A stretch of DNA of 34,353 nucleotides, taken from Pseudomonas tehranensis (GTDB taxonomy: Bacteria; Pseudomonadota; Gammaproteobacteria; Pseudomonadales; Pseudomonadaceae). The notes beneath the pieces were generated by a model that saw only the letters and a program-made list of their open reading frames with translations, was not told the DNA's origin and ran no database searches. The position numbers and the translations under genes are program-made. The stretch covers positions 1 through 34,353 of the forward strand of contig NZ_JABWQV010000032.1 in the NCBI RefSeq assembly GCF_014268615.1, given 5' to 3'. This document shows positions 23,753-30,637 of this stretch, piece after piece (positions within the stretch are counted from its first letter, which is position 1; every line of letters begins with the position of its first letter).

Positions 23753-26029
23753 CTATAGCTGGCTGGCAGGCCGAGTCCAATGGTCCGTCACGGGAACGAT
23801 GGTGCCGGCCTTGAGCAATTCGGCGGCTTGGCCACTGTCGACGGCAGTGCTGAAGTAATGCCCCTGGGCCTGCATCGCCCCACCGCTGGACATCAGCGTG
23901 GTGCGTTGCTCCTGGGTCTCGACGCCTTCGGCAATGATCCCGATGCCCACATCCCGGGCGAAGTTGATGATCGCTCGCAGCGTCATCGCGTTTTCGGGGT
24001 CGGCGTTGGCGCTGTCGAGAAAGCGTTGGGCGAGCTTGAGATGGTTGACCCGGTAGGTCTTGAGGTAATCGAACGAGGAATACTCGGTGCCGAAATCATC
24101 GATGGCAATTTGTACGCCCAGTTCGCACAGACGGGGCAGCACGTCGTTATGGGTCCACTTGGTTTGCGCCAGGGTGGCCTCGGTGACGTCAAAGCGCAGA
24201 TCCCAGGGGGCCAGTTCCCAGCGGGCAGTGGTGCGTAGCACGTCATAGATCAGCTCGGGACCGGTCTTGAGTTGCGTCAGGCTCAGGTCGATGGCGATCA
24301 CCGGGGGCGCCATGCCCTGGTCCCGCCACTGGCGCATCTGTTGACAGGCCTGGTCCAGCACCCAATGCCCCAGGCCAATGATGATCCCGGATTTCTCGGC
24401 GGCCGGCATGAACGACGCCGGCTCCAGCCAGCCTCGCTCAGGGTGGTTCCAGCGCACTTGCACACCCATGCCCAGGATTTTTCCGCTGCCCAGGTCGACC
24501 TCCGGCAGGTAGTGCAAATGCAGCTCGTTGTTTTCAATGGCCTGGCGCAGGTCATTGGCCAGGGCGACGCGGTCAGTGACTTCCTGGTTAATCTCCTCGT
24601 TATGGAAATGGTACTGGTTGCGGCCCTTTTCCTTGGACCGGTACAAGGCCATGTCGGATTGAGCCATCAGGCTGTCGGCGCTTTGGCTTTGGGAGGAATA
24701 CAGGCTGATGCCGATGCTCACGGAGATCCGCACTTCGTTGCCGTCCAGGGAGTAGGGCGCCACCAGGGCATCGCGGATCTTGGCGGCCAGGGCGGCGCAA
24801 TGGGTCGCTTCGTGGACATCCAGTTGCAGGATGGCGAACTCGTCGCCACCCAGGCGTGCTACCACGTCGTTTTCCCGGGTACAGCCCTTGATGCGTGCGG
24901 CGACCTCCTGCAGCAGCAGGTCGCCGATCGGGTGGCCCAGGGTGTCGTTGATCCGCTTGAAATGGTCCAGGTCCAGGTAAAACATCGCAAACGGTGCCGC
25001 CCCCCGGCGAGCCGCGGCAAAGGCTTGATGCAGACGCTCGATCATGGTGGCGCGGTTGGCCAGCCCGGTCAGGCCGTCAGTGCGGGCCAGCAGGGCGATT
25101 TTCTCCTCGGCCAGCTTGCGTTCGGTGATGTCGAGAATGATGCCTTCCACTTCCAGCAGCAGGCCCTGTTCGTTGCGCACCGGAATGTAGCGGTTTTCCA
25201 CCCAGCGGAACGTACCGTCGCCCGTGCGCATGCGGAACTCGATGGACGCCCCCGCCGTGTCGCGGTTCAAGACGCGGACCATGGCATCGTCGATCTTGCC
25301 CTGGTCGTCGGGATGGATCAGCGTTTGCGCCCAGTCCGGCGAGTTGACCAGTTGCGCCGCGGCGTGGCCGAACTTGGTGATGTTGTGGGAAATGTACATC
25401 AGCGCGAACGGCGGCTCGCCACGCAGGCGATAGAGGATGGTCGGGCTGTTCTGCACGATGATGTTGGCGTCGGCCAGTTCCCGCGTGCGCTCCTGCACCG
25501 CGCGTTCGAGCATGTCCATTTTCAGCGCCGCGTCTTCGGTCATCTGCCATTTGACGGTCAGGGTACTGGCCATCTGGCGAATCTCGATGGCATCGAAGGG
25601 TTTTTTCAGGATGAGCAGGCGGTCGCCCAGTTCGAGGCGCTCGGCGATGTCTTCCCAGGAGTAATCCGAATAGGCGGTGCACAGCGCCACTTGCAGCTTG
25701 GGGTCGACGCGCCACAGCCGTTCAATGGTTTCAAGGCCGTCCCAGCCAGGGGGCATGCGCATGTCGATGAACGCCATGGCGTAGGGTTTGCCCTCGGCCA
25801 AGGCAGATTCCACCTTGTTCAGGGCTTCCATGCCCTGGAAGGCCGAATCGAGCACGAAACTCTGGCTGACAACCGCCACAGGCGCGCCGAACAGGGCTGC
25901 TTCAGCGCTGCTCAGGCTGTCCTCGAGGGTAGCATGGGGGCTGAGGATCTTACGAAAATCCTCGTGGATCGTCGGAGTGTCATCGACGATCAGGATCCGC
26001 CGGTTGGCCCTTTCCGTCGGCAGGCTCAT
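23753..26029 (-). CDS. REC-PAS-GGDEF-(degenerate EAL) response regulator, probable diguanylate cyclase
   Basis: The 758-residue protein starts with a receiver (phospho-acceptor D89 in FIDMRMPPG). A PAS domain follows (about 200-305, with [11 protein letters not shown] and [13 protein letters not shown], then a PAC ending in ITERK). The GGDEF domain is complete: [26 protein letters not shown] (394-398) and the RxxD inhibitory site (385-388). The EAL domain is damaged: EAL is replaced by GVQ (522-524), the usual NVS by IDLS, and KID by KLA, while DDFGT is kept. It should make c-di-GMP but not degrade it. The start at 26029 is chosen by alignment with the other two receivers of the operon; 26095 and 26125 are alternatives, and none has a strong ribosome-binding site. 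It is the first gene of the operon. Confidence 0.9.
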   Translation of the reverse strand: MSLPTERANRRILIVDDTPTIHEDFRKILSPHATLEDSLSSAEAALFGAPVAVVSQSFVLDSAFQGMEALNKVESALAEGKPYAMAFIDMRMPPGWDGLETIERLWRVDPKLQVALCTAYSDYSWEDIAERLELGDRLLILKKPFDAIEIRQMASTLTVKWQMTEDAALKMDMLERAVQERTRELADANIIVQNSPTILYRLRGEPPFALMYISHNITKFGHAAAQLVNSPDWAQTLIHPDDQGKIDDAMVRVLNRDTAGASIEFRMRTGDGTFRWVENRYIPVRNEQGLLLEVEGIILDITERKLAEEKIALLARTDGLTGLANRATMIERLHQAFAAARRGAAPFAMFYLDLDHFKRINDTLGHPIGDLLLQEVAARIKGCTRENDVVARLGGDEFAILQLDVHEATHCAALAAKIRDALVAPYSLDGNEVRISVSIGISLYSSQSQSADSLMAQSDMALYRSKEKGRNQYHFHNEEINQEVTDRVALANDLRQAIENNELHLHYLPEVDLGSGKILGMGVQVRWNHPERGWLEPASFMPAAEKSGIIIGLGHWVLDQACQQMRQWRDQGMAPPVIAIDLSLTQLKTGPELIYDVLRTTARWELAPWDLRFDVTEATLAQTKWTHNDVLPRLCELGVQIAIDDFGTEYSSFDYLKTYRVNHLKLAQRFLDSANADPENAMTLRAIINFARDVGIGIIAEGVETQEQRTTLMSSGGAMQAQGHYFSTAVDSGQAAELLKAGTIVPVTDHWTRPASQL

Positions 26030-26258
26030 GGCCGTGCACCGTCGCGATGCTGACTGTTGAACCGTGGATACATCTGATATCCCTTCCGTTGGCATGAGTA
26101 TTCTGGCCTGTACTTGGCCCTTCATGGTCTACAGCATAGCTGTCTCATTGGGATGCGCTCGGCCGGTCAAGGCAAAATCGTGTCTAAATTCACGCAATCT
26201 ACTAGCCTCTAATTCGGGGGTAGGGTAGAACAGGTGTGGTTAACAGGAGGGGGGTCCA
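26030..26258. promoter_or_regulatory. Divergent intergenic region of the signalling operon and YN-GYP gene
   Basis: This region of about 230 bp must hold the promoters of both transcription units. Visible items are the gaacaggtg and aacaggaggggggtcc upstream of 26259, the latter a strong ribosome-binding site, and a cgtg/cacg inverted repeat with an 8-bp spacer near 26188. No promoter hexamers stand out clearly. Confidence 0.4.
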
Positions 26259-27623
26259 ATGGAAGATCAATCGCAGGATGTACCGGTCAGGAAGCCGACG
26301 GTGCTGTTGGTCGATGACGAAGAGTCGATTCTCAATAGCCTGCGCCGGTTATTGCGCAGCCAGCCATATGAGATCCTGCTGGCCGACAGCGGCGCCAAGG
26401 CCCTGGAAATCCTCAAGGAGCGGCCGGTCGACCTGGTCATGACCGATGCCCGCATGCCCAACATGGACGGCGCCACGCTGCTGGCGCAGATTCGCAAGCT
26501 TTATCCGTCGACCTTGCGCATCCTGCTCACCGGTTATGCCGATGTGGAGATGATGACCAAGGCCATCAACGAGGGGCAGCTCTATCGCTACCTCAGCAAA
26601 CCCTGGAACGATGAGGAACTGGTGCAGGCCCTGCGTCAGGCCTTGGCGCACCAGCACTCCGAAAGTGAGCGCCAGCGCCTCGAAGCGCTGAACCGCGAAC
26701 AGAACGAACAACTGCGGATACTCAACACCACCCTGGAAAAACGTGTGGCGTCGCGCACCTCCGAGCTGCAGCAGACCGCCGATATGCTCGACCTGGCCTA
26801 TGACGAGCTCAAGCGCAGCTATGTGACGGGCACCGAAGTGTTTTCGCTGATCGCCAACCTGCGTCTGCCCAAGGCCAAGCAGACCAACCGGCAGATCATC
26901 GAGCTGATCCGGGTCTACAGCAGGCTCCACTTTCTGGATGAGTCCACCGACCGCGACCTGACCATGGCCGCGGCGCTCTACAACATCGGCAAACTGAGCT
27001 GGACCGACAACATGATGGTCACGCCCGCCGACATGCTGCACCACACCGAGCTTGATCTCTACCGGGCCTATCCGAAGCAGAGCGAGTCGCTGCTGATGAC
27101 CCTGGACCCGATGAAAGACGCCGCGCGCATCATCCTCCATCACCAGGAACGTTGGGACGGCAGTGGTTTTCCCGACCATCTGCGGGGCGAGGCCATTCCG
27201 TTCGGTTCGCGGCTGTTGAAACTGGCGGTGGACTTCATCGAACTGCAGCGCGGGTTGATCCTGGAGCGGCAGATGAACAGCGATGAGGCGCTGGTCTACA
27301 TCCGTAAATACGCCGGCAAACTGTACGACCCGGGCATGGTGGAGGACTTCATCAAGGCGTGTGGCGAGTATCTGGACGACGTGACCTTGTCGGATCCGAC
27401 GGTGCAGGTCATGACCACCCGCGATCTGACGGCCGGGATGATCCTGGCCCGCAACCTCAACGCCGACAACGGCATGCTGTTGCTCAACGCCGGCAAGGTG
27501 CTGAGCGCGCCGCTGGTGGAAAAGCTCATCGCTTTCGAATCGATGGAGGGCGCGCGATACAGCGTGTTCGTCAAAATTCCCGAAGAAGAAGATCCTTCGG
27601 TGCCGAAGCCGATGTTGGGGTGA
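26259..27623 (+). CDS. Response regulator with degenerate HD-GYP (YN-GFP) domain
   Basis: The 454-residue protein has an RpfG-like layout: a receiver with phospho-acceptor D63 (MTDARMPNMDG) and KPWND, a coiled coil (about 130-175), then an HD-GYP-type domain. The catalytic HD pair is replaced by YN (residues 241-242, in AALYNIGKLSW), and the next expected histidine appears as tyrosine in AYPKQSESLL. ILHHQERWDGSGFP (about 292-305) is kept, with GFP for GYP. It is therefore probably not a phosphodiesterase, although it may bind nucleotide or partners. P. aeruginosa PA2572 is a described YN-GYP regulator of similar design and may be the orthologue. The start has a very strong ribosome-binding site. 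It is divergent from the c-di-GMP operon. Confidence 0.92.
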   Translation: MEDQSQDVPVRKPTVLLVDDEESILNSLRRLLRSQPYEILLADSGAKALEILKERPVDLVMTDARMPNMDGATLLAQIRKLYPSTLRILLTGYADVEMMTKAINEGQLYRYLSKPWNDEELVQALRQALAHQHSESERQRLEALNREQNEQLRILNTTLEKRVASRTSELQQTADMLDLAYDELKRSYVTGTEVFSLIANLRLPKAKQTNRQIIELIRVYSRLHFLDESTDRDLTMAAALYNIGKLSWTDNMMVTPADMLHHTELDLYRAYPKQSESLLMTLDPMKDAARIILHHQERWDGSGFPDHLRGEAIPFGSRLLKLAVDFIELQRGLILERQMNSDEALVYIRKYAGKLYDPGMVEDFIKACGEYLDDVTLSDPTVQVMTTRDLTAGMILARNLNADNGMLLLNAGKVLSAPLVEKLIAFESMEGARYSVFVKIPEEEDPSVPKPMLG

Positions 27624-27650
27624 TGGGACTCGGACAGACGACGAAATCAA

Positions 27651-27771
27651 CTGTGGGAGCGGGCTTTGTGGGAGCCAAGCTTGCTCGCGATGAACGATGA
27701 CGCGGTCCTGCAGTTAAACCGCGTCGCCCCATCGCGAGCAAGCTTGGCTCCCACAAAAACTGCTCCCACAG
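27651..27771. repeat. Nested REPIN, class C
   Basis: Outer arms ctgtgggagc (27651) and gctcccacag (27762-27771) enclose an inner perfect 26-bp inverted repeat (27667-27692 with 27730-27755) that begins tgtgggagcc and carries aagcttgctcgcgatg. It looks like one class C REP pair inside another. It separates the YN-GYP gene from the Nudix gene; the rest of that gap shows nothing. Confidence 0.9.
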
Positions 27772-27869
27772 TGGTTTTGTGTTGAGTCTGAGGGCGGCGT
27801 CAGGCTTTGCTCCTGTCGCTGCGCTCTGTAGTCTTGCGAGCATTTTTCTGCCCGGGGCTTTTATTCATC

Positions 27870-28286
27870 ATGACCACTCCCATCATCCGCATCGCCGCCG
27901 CCCTGTTGATCGGGCCGGACGGTCGGACCTTGCTGGTGCGCAAGCGCGGCACCCAGGCCTTCATGCAGCCGGGCGGCAAGATCGAGGCCCATGAGCAGCC
28001 GGTCCAGGCCCTGGTCCGTGAGCTGGCCGAAGAGCTTGGGCTGACGATTGATCCGGCACAGGCCCGTTACCTGGGGCCGTTCAGCGCTCCGGCCGCCAAC
28101 GAACCGGGTTTTGTCGTGCAGGCTGAAGTTTTTTTGCTGAGTATTGATGCGCCGGTTTCTCCCGCCGCCGAGATTGAAGAAGTGTGCTGGATCGACCCGG
28201 CCGGTGGCAGCGAGTTGCTGCTGGCGCCGTTGACAGGCGAGGTGATCCTGCCGTTTTATCGAGCCAGCCTTCTCGAGACGTGCTGA
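27870..28286 (+). CDS. Nudix hydrolase
   Basis: The 138-residue cytoplasmic protein has a perfect Nudix box (Gx5Ex7REUxEExGU) in GKIEAHEQPVQALVRELAEE followed by LGL. This family hydrolyses nucleoside diphosphates linked to other groups; the substrate cannot be told from sequence. The start at 27870 (MTTPIIRIAAALLIG) is chosen because it matches the family's first strand; an ATG at 27807 would add 21 unlikely residues. The ribosome-binding site is weak. It is followed 24 nt later by an exporter and then an acetyltransferase, a probable small operon without an evident shared pathway. Confidence 0.92.
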   Translation: MTTPIIRIAAALLIGPDGRTLLVRKRGTQAFMQPGGKIEAHEQPVQALVRELAEELGLTIDPAQARYLGPFSAPAANEPGFVVQAEVFLLSIDAPVSPAAEIEEVCWIDPAGGSELLLAPLTGEVILPFYRASLLETC

Positions 28287-28310
28287 CCCCAGACTCAAGG
28301 ACTGACGCCC

Positions 28311-28949
28311 ATGATTCCATTGCCGGACCTGCTGATTTTCGCCGCCGCCGCGTTGCTGATGGTACTCACGCCCGGCCCGAACATGATCTACCTGATTTCC
28401 CGTTCGATCTGCCAGGGCCGCAAGGCCGGCGTCACATCCCTGCTGGGTGTGGTGGCGGGCTTCTTCGTGCACATGTTTGCCGCGGCGGCGGGGCTGACGG
28501 CGGTGTTCCTGGCGGTGCCCATGGCGTATGAATTATTGAAATGGGCCGGCGCGCTGTACCTGCTGTGGCTGGCCTGGCAGGCAGTCAAGCCCGGTGCGCG
28601 TTCACCGTTCCAGGCCCAGCAATTGCCGGCGGATTCGACGCGCAAGCTGATCACCATGGGGTTTCTCACCAGTGCCCTGAATCCAAAGATTGCAGTGTTT
28701 TACCTCTCGGTATTCCCGCAATTCATCAGCCCGGAACACGGTTCGTTGTTCACCCAGAGCATTATCCTGGGGCTGACCCAGATCAGCGTCAGTTTCAGCG
28801 TCAACCTGCTGATTGCCCTGTTCGCCGCCGGCATTGCCTCCTGGTTTGTCCATAACCCCACCTGGCTGGCGGCGCAGCGCTACTTCATGGGGTTTGTGCT
28901 CGGCGCGCTGGCGTTGCGCCTGATGCTTGAGCAACGGCGTTCGGCGTGA
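28311..28949 (+). CDS. LysE/RhtB-family amino acid exporter
   Basis: The 212-residue inner-membrane protein has about six hydrophobic segments and the family's N-terminal signature (AAALLMVLTPGPNMIYLISR, then GRKAGVTSLLGVVAGFFVH). Later LTSALNPKIAVFYLSVFPQF is equally typical. Members export amino acids such as homoserine, threonine or lysine, or related compounds; the substrate here is unknown. The start at 28311 has aagga 10 nt upstream. Its stop overlaps the GTG start of the next gene (GTGA), so the exporter and the acetyltransferase are translationally coupled. Confidence 0.93.
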   Translation: MIPLPDLLIFAAAALLMVLTPGPNMIYLISRSICQGRKAGVTSLLGVVAGFFVHMFAAAAGLTAVFLAVPMAYELLKWAGALYLLWLAWQAVKPGARSPFQAQQLPADSTRKLITMGFLTSALNPKIAVFYLSVFPQFISPEHGSLFTQSIILGLTQISVSFSVNLLIALFAAGIASWFVHNPTWLAAQRYFMGFVLGALALRLMLEQRRSA

Positions 28950-29443
28950 ATATTCGACGGCTCGCCGCGGGTGATGCCCAGGCGTATCGCGACCTGATGC
29001 TCCAGGCCTACGCGCTTCATCCCCAGGCCTTCACCTCTAGCGTCAGCGAGCGAGCGGCGATGCCAATGAGGTGGTGGGAATCACGTCTGAGCAGTCGGCT
29101 CGATGTGTTGTTGGGGGCGTTTGTCGAGCATGAGCTGGTGGGTATTGTCGGGCTGTCCCTGGAGCCGCGGGAAAAAGCCCGGCACAAGGCCACGTTGTTC
29201 GGCATGTACGTCGCCGACGCTCATCGCCACGCTGGCCTCGGCTACCAACTGGTGCAAGCGGCCCTCGACGAAGCCCGCCGCCACAGTTTTTTGCGCCTGG
29301 TGCAACTGACCGTTACCGCCGGCAACGCCCCGGCCCTGAAGCTCTATCAGCGTTGCGGTTTTGTGCAATATGGCCTCGAACCGCAGGCGATACGGGTGGG
29401 TGAGGACTATCTCGACAAGATCCATATGTGGCGCGAACTGTAA
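28946..29443 (+). CDS. GNAT-family N-acetyltransferase
   Basis: The 165-residue protein has the GNAT acetyl-CoA region: LFGMYVADAHRHAGLGYQLV, with the A motif (R/Q)xxGxG/A seen as HRHAGLG, and NAPALKLYQRCGFVQYG near the end. The substrate is unknown. It starts with GTG at 28946, overlapping the exporter's TGA stop; this start gives the standard N-terminus (MNIRRLAAGDAQAYRDL) and indicates coupling. Adjacent acetyltransferase and exporter genes often act on the same small amine or amino acid compound, but this remains inference. Confidence 0.9.
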   Translation: MNIRRLAAGDAQAYRDLMLQAYALHPQAFTSSVSERAAMPMRWWESRLSSRLDVLLGAFVEHELVGIVGLSLEPREKARHKATLFGMYVADAHRHAGLGYQLVQAALDEARRHSFLRLVQLTVTAGNAPALKLYQRCGFVQYGLEPQAIRVGEDYLDKIHMWREL

Positions 29444-29467
29444 AACCTAGCATGACGATTGAGCTTT

Positions 29468-29599
29468 TGTGGCGAGGGGATTTATCCCCGCTGGGCTGCG
29501 AAGCGGCCCTAAAGCAGCGAGCTCAATTTTCCTGACACACCGAGTTGCTTGGTTTGGGGGCCGCTTCGCAGCCCAACGGGGATAAATCCCCTCGCCACA
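29468..29599. repeat. REPIN, class B
   Basis: Outer arms tgtggcgaggggatttatcc and the reverse complement, with inner gggctgcgaagcggccc against ggggccgcttcgcagccc. It lies between convergent genes (acetyltransferase and metR). Confidence 0.9.
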
Positions 29600-29612
29600 T
29601 GAAGAATGCCCG

Positions 29613-30530
29613 TCAGCGCACGGCACTGACGCCGTCGAGGGTCGAAAACGAAGTGTCTTTGGCCGTCAGCAGAAAGTCGCGCATGTACGGCGCATCGAGC
29701 ATGTCGGTGCGCACGGCGGCATACAGCGTGGCGAACAAACCTTTCTCCCCCAGCCGTTTGGCCTTTACATAACCGCGCGAACTGTATTCATGCAGCGCCC
29801 AGTGGGGCATGCCGCAGACGCCACGACCGCTGGCCACCAGTTGCATCATCATCACCGTCAGTTCAGACGTGCGCACCTGAGCCGGCTCGATGTCGGCCGG
29901 TTCCAGGAAACGGGTGAAGATGTCCAGGCGATCACGCTCCACCGGGTAGGTGATCAGGGTTTCGCTGATCAGGTCTTCGGGCACGATGTAGGGTTTGCCC
30001 GCCAGCCGGTGCTGGTTGGCCACGGCGAGCATCGCTTCGTAGGTGAACAGCGGCACGTAGGTGATGCCCGCCAGTTCCAGCGGGTCGGAGGTCACCACCA
30101 GGTCCAGGTCGCCCCGGGCCAGGGCCGGCAGCGGCGCGAAGGCGAAGCCCGAGGCCAGGTCCAGCTCGACTTCCGGCCAGGCGTCGCGGAACTGGTCGAT
30201 GGTGGGCATCAGCCACTGAAAGCAACTGTGGCACTCAATGGCCATGTGCAAACGCCCGGCGGTGCCACCGGCCAGCCGACCGATGTCCCGCTCGGCGCTG
30301 CGCAGCAACGGTAAGGTCGCGTCGGCCAGTTGCAGCAAGCGCAGGCCGGCGCTGGTGAAGCGCACCGGTTTGGTCTTGCGCACGAACAACTGCATGCCCA
30401 GGCGTTCTTCCAGTTCCTTGAACTGGTGGGAGAGCGCGGACTGGGTCAAATGCAGGCGTTCGGCGGCTTCGACCAGACTGTCGGCTTCGCGCAGGGCATG
30501 CAGGGTCTTGAGGTGGCGGATTTCAAGCAC
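29613..30530 (-). CDS. metR: LysR-type regulator MetR
   Basis: MetR activates methionine-synthesis genes, with homocysteine as co-inducer. The 305-residue protein has the helix-turn-helix in LTQSALSHQFKELEERLG, then FVRKTKPVRFTSAG and the MetR-specific IECHSCFQWLMP and LDLVVTSDP. I choose the GTG at 30530: it has ggag 6 nt upstream, and the resulting N-terminus (VLEIRHLKTL) aligns exactly with E. coli MetR (MIEVKHLKTL). An ATG at 30542, four codons earlier, is possible but lacks a good ribosome-binding site and lies within one of two MetR-like boxes. It is divergent from metE, the classical arrangement. Confidence 0.95.
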   Translation of the reverse strand: MLEIRHLKTLHALREADSLVEAAERLHLTQSALSHQFKELEERLGMQLFVRKTKPVRFTSAGLRLLQLADATLPLLRSAERDIGRLAGGTAGRLHMAIECHSCFQWLMPTIDQFRDAWPEVELDLASGFAFAPLPALARGDLDLVVTSDPLELAGITYVPLFTYEAMLAVANQHRLAGKPYIVPEDLISETLITYPVERDRLDIFTRFLEPADIEPAQVRTSELTVMMMQLVASGRGVCGMPHWALHEYSSRGYVKAKRLGEKGLFATLYAAVRTDMLDAPYMRDFLLTAKDTSFSTLDGVSAVR

Positions 30531-30541
30531 CGTAGGCTCCA

Positions 30542-30554
30542 TGAGTAAAACTCG
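30542..30554. promoter_or_regulatory. Putative MetR box 1
   Basis: tgagtaaaactcg is an imperfect match to the MetR consensus TGAAN5TTCA, with arms tgag/ctcg. It lies directly upstream of the metR start, suitable for autoregulation. The interpretation is an inference. Confidence 0.45.
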
Positions 30555-30572
30555 TGATCAACACGAAAAGGT

Positions 30573-30585
30573 TGAGTTTGTCTCA
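30573..30585. promoter_or_regulatory. Putative MetR box 2
   Basis: tgagtttgtctca is a perfect TGAG/CTCA palindrome with a 5-bp spacer, close to the MetR consensus, and lies 31 bp from box 1. It is well placed to activate metE. No cobalamin riboswitch fits in the short metE leader. Confidence 0.6.
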
Positions 30586-30637
30586 TGTGGGGCTGACTGT
30601 CGACAATGGCGCCATCTTTTACAGGAGGACACACACC

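Noticed and set aside
24272..26053. 593-residue open frame on the plus strand
   Set aside because: It mirrors the REC-PAS-GGDEF-EAL gene; no recognisable domain and shadow-like composition.
30555..30637. Cobalamin riboswitch upstream of metE
   Set aside because: The leader is far too short and lacks the B12-box; control by MetR fits better.
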